Assembly: GCA_001898705.1 (NCBI GenBank)
Contig: MKUU01000041.1
Coordinates: forward strand, 1 to 41,120
Reading direction: 5' to 3'
DNA: 41,120 nucleotides
Source of the DNA: Caedibacter sp. 38-128
GTDB lineage: Bacteria > Pseudomonadota > Alphaproteobacteria > Caedimonadales > Caedimonadaceae
How positions within the stretch are numbered: position 1 is the stretch's first letter; each line of letters opens with the position of its first letter. The translations under genes and the position numbers were made by a program. Of the stretch, positions 35,970-41,120 are shown in pieces. Under the pieces are notes generated by a model. It was not told the origin of the DNA, did not search any database, and saw only the letters and a list, made by a program, of their open reading frames with translations.

Positions 35970-36854
35970 TTATTCTTTATTACCGTTTAATATCTTAAGA
36001 AGCTTAGCACCTATCTCAGCAGGAGAATCAACAACCGTAACACCTGCTTCCCGAAGTCGAGATTTTTTGCTCGCTGCAGTTTCCTCGCCACCAGACACAA
36101 TCGCACCCGCATGCCCCATACGTTTACCTTCGGGAGCTGTCGCCCCTGCAATAAAGCCTACAATTGGTTTTTTGATTGAAGAATGCTGTATATAATGAGC
36201 CGCCTCATCTTCAGCTGATCCTCCAATTTCACCAATCATAATAATGCTATCGGTTTGGGAATCATGAAAAAACATATCAAGACAATCGACAAATGAAAGA
36301 CCATGGATAGGATCTCCCCCAATTCCAACACATGTTGATTGCCCTAGACCTGCTTGCGTGACTTGCCATACAGCCTCATACGTCAACGTTCCTGAACGCG
36401 AGACAATCCCAACTTTACCCGGACGATGAATATGTCCAGGCATAATCCCGATTTTACAAGCTCCAGGGGTAATAATTCCAGGACAATTTGGCCCAATTAA
36501 ACGTGTTTTAGAGTCAACAAGTGCCCGCTTCACTTTGAGCATATCCAGAACCGGGATCCCCTCCGTAATACACACAACAAGCGGAACTTGCGCATCAATG
36601 GCTTCAAAAATGGCATCCGCGGCATAAGCAGGAGGCACATAAATCACACTCGCGTTTGCCCCTGTCTCCTTAACAGCGTTCTCAACAGTATTGAAAACAG
36701 GCAAATTAAGATGCGTTGTTCCTCCTTTTCCAGGCGTCACACCACCAACCATTTTTGTGCCATAAGCTAATGCTTGTTCAGAATGAAAAGTTCCTTGCGC
36801 CCCTGTGAACCCCTGGCAAATGACACGTGTATTTGAATCAATTAAAATGGCCAT
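35970..36854 (-). CDS. sucD: Succinyl-CoA synthetase alpha subunit
   Basis: A 294-residue alpha subunit that binds CoA and carries the phosphohistidine. The CoA-binding Rossmann part is [31 protein letters not shown] follows, and the active His248 is in [14 protein letters not shown] 36854 is one base after the sucC stop; a TTG three codons upstream is in frame but inside sucC. The stop is 58 bp from the bidirectional terminator. Together with SucC it makes ATP or GTP from succinyl-CoA. Confidence 0.97.
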   Translation of the reverse strand: MAILIDSNTRVICQGFTGAQGTFHSEQALAYGTKMVGGVTPGKGGTTHLNLPVFNTVENAVKETGANASVIYVPPAYAADAIFEAIDAQVPLVVCITEGIPVLDMLKVKRALVDSKTRLIGPNCPGIITPGACKIGIMPGHIHRPGKVGIVSRSGTLTYEAVWQVTQAGLGQSTCVGIGGDPIHGLSFVDCLDMFFHDSQTDSIIMIGEIGGSAEDEAAHYIQHSSIKKPIVGFIAGATAPEGKRMGHAGAIVSGGEETAASKKSRLREAGVTVVDSPAEIGAKLLKILNGNKE

Positions 36855-36855
36855 C

Positions 36856-38025
36856 TTAAGCAACCCCTCTCACAGCAGCCACGCTCTTTTGTGCCGCATC
36901 TGCCAAGTCTTCTGCCGCAATAATAGAAAGGCCAGATTGTGCTAAAATCTCTTTACCTTGCTCAACATTTGTTCCTTCAAGGCGCACAATTAAAGGCACA
37001 TGAATTTGCACATCCCGAGCAGCTGCCACAATTCCTTCTGCAATGATATCACACCGCATAATTCCTCCAAAGATGTTCACCAGAATTGCTTTCACATGTG
37101 GATCTGACAAAATGAGCTTAAAGGCTATAATGACGCGCTCACGCGGCGCTCCCCCACCAACATCTAAAAAGTTAGCCGGTTCTCCCCCATAAAGTTTAAT
37201 GACATCCATCGTTGCCATGGCAAGCCCAGCGCCATTGACCATACACCCTATATTTCCTTCAAGTTTTATATAGCTCAATGAATTTTTGGCCGCTTCTGTT
37301 TCGGTGGGCTCTTCTTCTGTCAAATCTCGTAATTGTTCAATGTCTGGATGCTTAAATAGGCTATTATCATCAAACATCATTTTTGCATCTAATGCTAAGG
37401 GATCGCCGTCGGTTGTAATAATAAGAGGGTTAATTTCAACAAGCGTTGCGTCAAGCTTAACGAAGGCGTTGTAACAAGCCTCCATTAAAGAAATAATTTT
37501 AGGGATAGTTTTTCCTTCGATTCCTGCAGAAAATGCCAATCTTCTTCCATTAAAAGGCTGAAACCCAACTAAAGGATCAATAATTTCTGTAAAGATTTTT
37601 GTCGGGTCATGCGCAGCAACTTCTTCAATAGAAGTGCCTCCGGCTTCTGAAAAAACCAACATAATTTTTGAAGAAGCTCGATCCAATAAAATGCTAAAAT
37701 AAAATTCTTTAGCGATCGGTGTGCCCTGTTCAACATAAATACGTCTTACAAGTTGACCTGCTGGTCCTGTTTGGGGTGTTACCAACTGAGAACCTAACAG
37801 AGCTTGAGCATACTCTTTCACTTGCTCTTTTGTTTTTGCAAGCTTAACGCCCCCCCCTTTACCTCGCCCACCAGCATGAATTTGCGCTTTCACTGCCCAC
37901 AGCTGGCCCCCTAATTGATGAGCAGCTTTTTCTGCTTCCTCAGGCGTAGAAGCAACCTGTCCTTGCGGAATTAATACGCCAAAACGACTCAGTAATTCCT
38001 TTGCTTGATATTCATGAATTTTCAT
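36856..38025 (-). CDS. sucC: Succinyl-CoA synthetase beta subunit
   Basis: A 389-residue ATP-grasp subunit. The N-terminus [17 protein letters not shown] is canonical. Next come [19 protein letters not shown] (nucleotide loop), LVEINPLI and the metal site, [11 protein letters not shown], and the C-terminal [18 protein letters not shown]. The ATG follows the mdh stop with no gap (TAAATG), so translation is coupled in mdh-sucC-sucD. Confidence 0.97.
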   Translation of the reverse strand: MKIHEYQAKELLSRFGVLIPQGQVASTPEEAEKAAHQLGGQLWAVKAQIHAGGRGKGGGVKLAKTKEQVKEYAQALLGSQLVTPQTGPAGQLVRRIYVEQGTPIAKEFYFSILLDRASSKIMLVFSEAGGTSIEEVAAHDPTKIFTEIIDPLVGFQPFNGRRLAFSAGIEGKTIPKIISLMEACYNAFVKLDATLVEINPLIITTDGDPLALDAKMMFDDNSLFKHPDIEQLRDLTEEEPTETEAAKNSLSYIKLEGNIGCMVNGAGLAMATMDVIKLYGGEPANFLDVGGGAPRERVIIAFKLILSDPHVKAILVNIFGGIMRCDIIAEGIVAAARDVQIHVPLIVRLEGTNVEQGKEILAQSGLSIIAAEDLADAAQKSVAAVRGVA

Positions 38026-39000
<975 letters not shown>

Positions 39001-39005
39001 TTATA

Positions 39006-39665
39006 TTATCTTTTGGAAAGACGCTCTCTTAAGAACCGTCCTCCCAACTCTATACCTTCCTGATTGATTCCATGTCCAAAAGCAGGACACGTATAAGTCT
39101 GTACAGGCACTTGCATAGCAGTTAAACGTTTTTGGGCCTCATCCATTGACGCGTACGGCACCACTTCATCTGCATCTCCATGAATCAAAAAGACAGGAGG
39201 TTGACTTTCTTGCCCTGTCGTTTCTCCATAAATCAACGCCCCTGAATATCCTATAACACCAGCACAGGTTAAAGGGCGCGTGAGCGCTGTATAAAGGGCC
39301 ATCATAGCCCCTTGGGAAAAACCAACAATCATCAAATTTTCATCTGTGAGTCCGCGGCTTTCAAGGCTCTCGTCAATAAATTTATTCAAATGAGGAACGG
39401 ATGAGTGTATTTGCTCTAAAAGAAACTGTGGATGCCAACTTGTAAGACTAAACCATTGATACCCTAATGTTGTCATTTCACAGGGGAAAGGTGCATGAGG
39501 CGCCAAAAATTCAGCATCAGGCACCAACGAAGCCCAATGATGGCCGAGCTCTACCAGATCATCACCATTCGCGCCATATCCATGAAGCAAAAGGACCAAC
39601 TGTTTTGCTTGGCCATGACGAGGAACCAAAGAAGGTCCCGTTAATACTGCCGTCTCATTCACCAT
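39006..39665 (-). CDS. Alpha/beta hydrolase, phospholipase/carboxylesterase family
   Basis: A 219-residue serine hydrolase of the small carboxylesterase group (YpfH/Est-like). The oxyanion region is LLLHGYGANGDDL. The triad is Ser117 in GFSQGA, Asp166 in HGDADEVVP and His198 in GHGI. There is no signal peptide, so it is cytoplasmic. The natural substrate is unknown; relatives act on short-chain esters, lysophospholipids or acyl-proteins. ATG 39665 has AGGAA before it. It precedes mdh by 35 bp. Confidence 0.88.
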   Translation of the reverse strand: MVNETAVLTGPSLVPRHGQAKQLVLLLHGYGANGDDLVELGHHWASLVPDAEFLAPHAPFPCEMTTLGYQWFSLTSWHPQFLLEQIHSSVPHLNKFIDESLESRGLTDENLMIVGFSQGAMMALYTALTRPLTCAGVIGYSGALIYGETTGQESQPPVFLIHGDADEVVPYASMDEAQKRLTAMQVPVQTYTCPAFGHGINQEGIELGGRFLRERLSKR

Positions 39666-39811
39666 TAAAATTCCTAAAAAATTATTGAGCTCTAGTCTAA
39701 TCTAGAATTACGCTAACGTCTAGCAACAGCAAGTCGTCTTCCATCATTTTTCTTAATTTTAAGATTGAAGCATCCCATTGTTCAGCTATGGTATCAGCAA
39801 GGAGCCCCATC

Positions 39812-40678
39812 ATGCCAGAAAACTTGTCTTCTCATAATAATCGCCAAGGAATTTTATATATGCTTTTGGCGGTGTTCATTTTTTGTTTAGTAAATGCGAT
39901 TGCAAAAAACATCATTGCTCAATATCCACCCTTAGAAGTTTTATTTTTTCGCTTTCTCGGTGCCTTACTTCCCGCCTGGATTCTTTTACATCGTGACGGC
40001 GGACTTACCAACTTCTCTCATCATCCTTATGGGATAAGTCTTCTAGCATCTGCAATTTTAGTCTTAGATCTGTTTTGTCTCTTTATGTCCTTCAAATATT
40101 TGCCCCTTGCCGATGCAACGGCATTGTCATTCTCTTCGATTTTTTTTGTTACCGTTCTTGCGGCAATTTTTCTAAAAGAAAGCCTTTCTTTTTCAAGAAT
40201 AAGCGTCATCATATGTGGCTTTATTGGTGTTGTTATCATCGCAAAGCCAAGTGGGAACATCTCAATTTTAGGCGCAACTTACTCACTCATTTACGCTTTG
40301 GCAGATGCAATCGTTTTGCTCTTAATTCGCGTCCTGGCCCGCACTCATAAAAGCAGTGTACTCGTTTTTTCATTCACCTTGTTTGCAACCTTAATAACAG
40401 CTGCTTTTCTTCCTTTTGCCTGGAAAACACCGACCCTCATTGACCTCAGTAAATTTGTCTTACTGGGTATTGGTGGCGGGCTCGGACAATTTTTCATTAC
40501 CCAAGCCTACCGATATGCCCCCGCGGCGATTGTCGCTCCTATGGTCTACTCTGCAACTTTATGGAGTACGTTCTTAGGGTTCATTTTTTGGGCCGAAGTC
40601 CCGGGTATCCATTTTTGGATCGGGGGTACTCTTGTGATCATGTCGGGTCTTTTCATCATGTGGCGCGAACATAGATGA
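39812..40678 (+). CDS. EamA-family (DMT superfamily) transporter
   Basis: A 288-residue membrane protein with about ten helices arranged as two EamA halves: GILYMLLAVFIFCLVNAIAK opens the first, and ATYSLIYALADAIVLLLIRVL the second. The conserved region ADATALSFSSIFFVTVLAAIFLKE is typical of the family's fourth helix. It is an inner-membrane drug/metabolite exporter or S-adenosylmethionine-type carrier; the substrate is unknown. ATG 39812 has AAGGAG 7 bases upstream and is preferred over ATG 39788. It is divergent from the esterase. Confidence 0.88.
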   Translation: MPENLSSHNNRQGILYMLLAVFIFCLVNAIAKNIIAQYPPLEVLFFRFLGALLPAWILLHRDGGLTNFSHHPYGISLLASAILVLDLFCLFMSFKYLPLADATALSFSSIFFVTVLAAIFLKESLSFSRISVIICGFIGVVIIAKPSGNISILGATYSLIYALADAIVLLLIRVLARTHKSSVLVFSFTLFATLITAAFLPFAWKTPTLIDLSKFVLLGIGGGLGQFFITQAYRYAPAAIVAPMVYSATLWSTFLGFIFWAEVPGIHFWIGGTLVIMSGLFIMWREHR

Positions 40679-41120
40679 CACGCCGTGGGCAAGAATTTGG
40701 CCAAAAGTTTTTCACTCTGTAACGATGTTTTCAAATTGATAAACTGATTCATAAAGAGATAGACGGTATGAGCGAAAACTTTCCTGCCTATTTTTTTTCT
40801 ATCCTCACCCACCGCCAATCGATATTCCTCTCCCACACCGTGCCTGCCACACGCGTTGGGGTCCTTCTGTCACCTATCAGCATCCTCTGGTTGCCTGTGA
40901 AGGGCCGTTCCTTAAATTCTTAACGCTGTCAAAGATCCATTTTGGTGAGGTCTCTCTTCCCTGGTACCAAGGGAAGTTGAGAACTTGTCCTCTTCAAAAT
41001 CATGGAAGATCCTGAAAGGGTGGTGTACATTCTTCATGTACAGTGTATTCACTCCCTAAGTCATTTTTCTCTCTTTCTTTCACTTTATTTTTATCCTTGT
41101 TTTAAGGCGCAGAAACTCAT
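40679..41120. other. Gene-free right end with repeats and hairpins
   Basis: No gene is seen. From about 40790 the + strand is again C+T rich, as at the left end. It holds the dispersed repeat at 40837-40880 and two 7-bp hairpins: CTTCCCT-GGTACCA-AGGGAAG (40956-40976) and TGTACAT-TCTTC-ATGTACA (41024-41042). Confidence 0.6.
40837..40880 (+). repeat. Dispersed repeat, right-end copy
   Basis: It begins ACCGTGCCTGCCACACGCGT, matching the type A hairpin at 628-648, and continues with TTGGGG...TTCTGTCACCTATCAGC then ATCCTCTGGTTGCCTG. The latter aligns with the linker at 741-780 with about four-fifths of bases identical by eye. The type B hairpin that follows in the left copy is missing here. Confidence 0.6.

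Overview
The window is 41.1 kb of AT-rich bacterial chromosome. It is densely coded in the middle and has gene-poor, repeat-bearing flanks. The gene set and order point to an alphaproteobacterium: a TCA cluster of mdh-sucC-sucD and sucA-sucB-lpd, an ftsE-ftsX-HAD phosphatase-ydcF-plsC-DUF2125 run, rph divergent from hrcA-grpE, a CarD-family regulator beside heme A synthase, and a thioredoxin-reductase-like ferredoxin-NADP reductase. The AT-richness, several small secreted proteins without recognisable function (one made of leucine-rich repeats) and short dispersed palindromic repeats suggest a host-associated lineage such as Holosporales or Rickettsiales. That placement is inference; no rRNA or other direct marker is present.

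Layout. Positions 1-2290 are mostly non-coding and pyrimidine-rich, with palindromic repeats and one small GIY-YIG nuclease gene. Positions 2293-9728 hold mutS (-), a UbiH-type hydroxylase (+), rnhA (-), a lipoprotein (+), and an FNR-like reductase with an MFS transporter (-). Positions 9921-15318 hold pgk (+), ctaA and carD (-), and the metal-uptake operon znuC-znuB-znuA (-). Positions 15544-20201 form one tight + strand envelope and lipid operon, ftsE-ftsX-gmhB-like-ydcF-plsC-DUF2125. Positions 20251-26211 hold a secreted LRR protein, ubiG, lysC, a membrane protein, a large secreted protein of unknown function and a degenerate GGDEF protein. Positions 26398-28958 hold rph, hrcA-grpE and tRNA-Gly(CCC). 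Positions 28978-38970 carry 2-oxoglutarate dehydrogenase (lpd-sucB-sucA), succinyl-CoA synthetase and malate dehydrogenase, split by a 1.5 kb AT-rich island with a secreted protein and a candidate structured RNA. Positions 39006-40678 hold an esterase and an EamA transporter. The right end again carries hairpins and the same dispersed repeat as the left end.

Functionally most of the window is housekeeping: DNA repair (mutS, rnhA), ubiquinone and heme A synthesis for respiration, the oxidative half of the TCA cycle, glycolysis, metal import, cell division and phospholipid synthesis, and heat-shock control. I did not find a phage, CRISPR array, insertion sequence or defence island. The points most worth a second look are the covarying palindromic repeats shared by both ends, the folded RNA candidate upstream of sucA, the inverted repeat around the znuCBA promoter, the degenerate GGDEF protein, the secreted LRR protein, and the compact gene junctions (three convergent pairs sharing one TTAA as both stop codons, and a 93-bp pgk/ctaA overlap).
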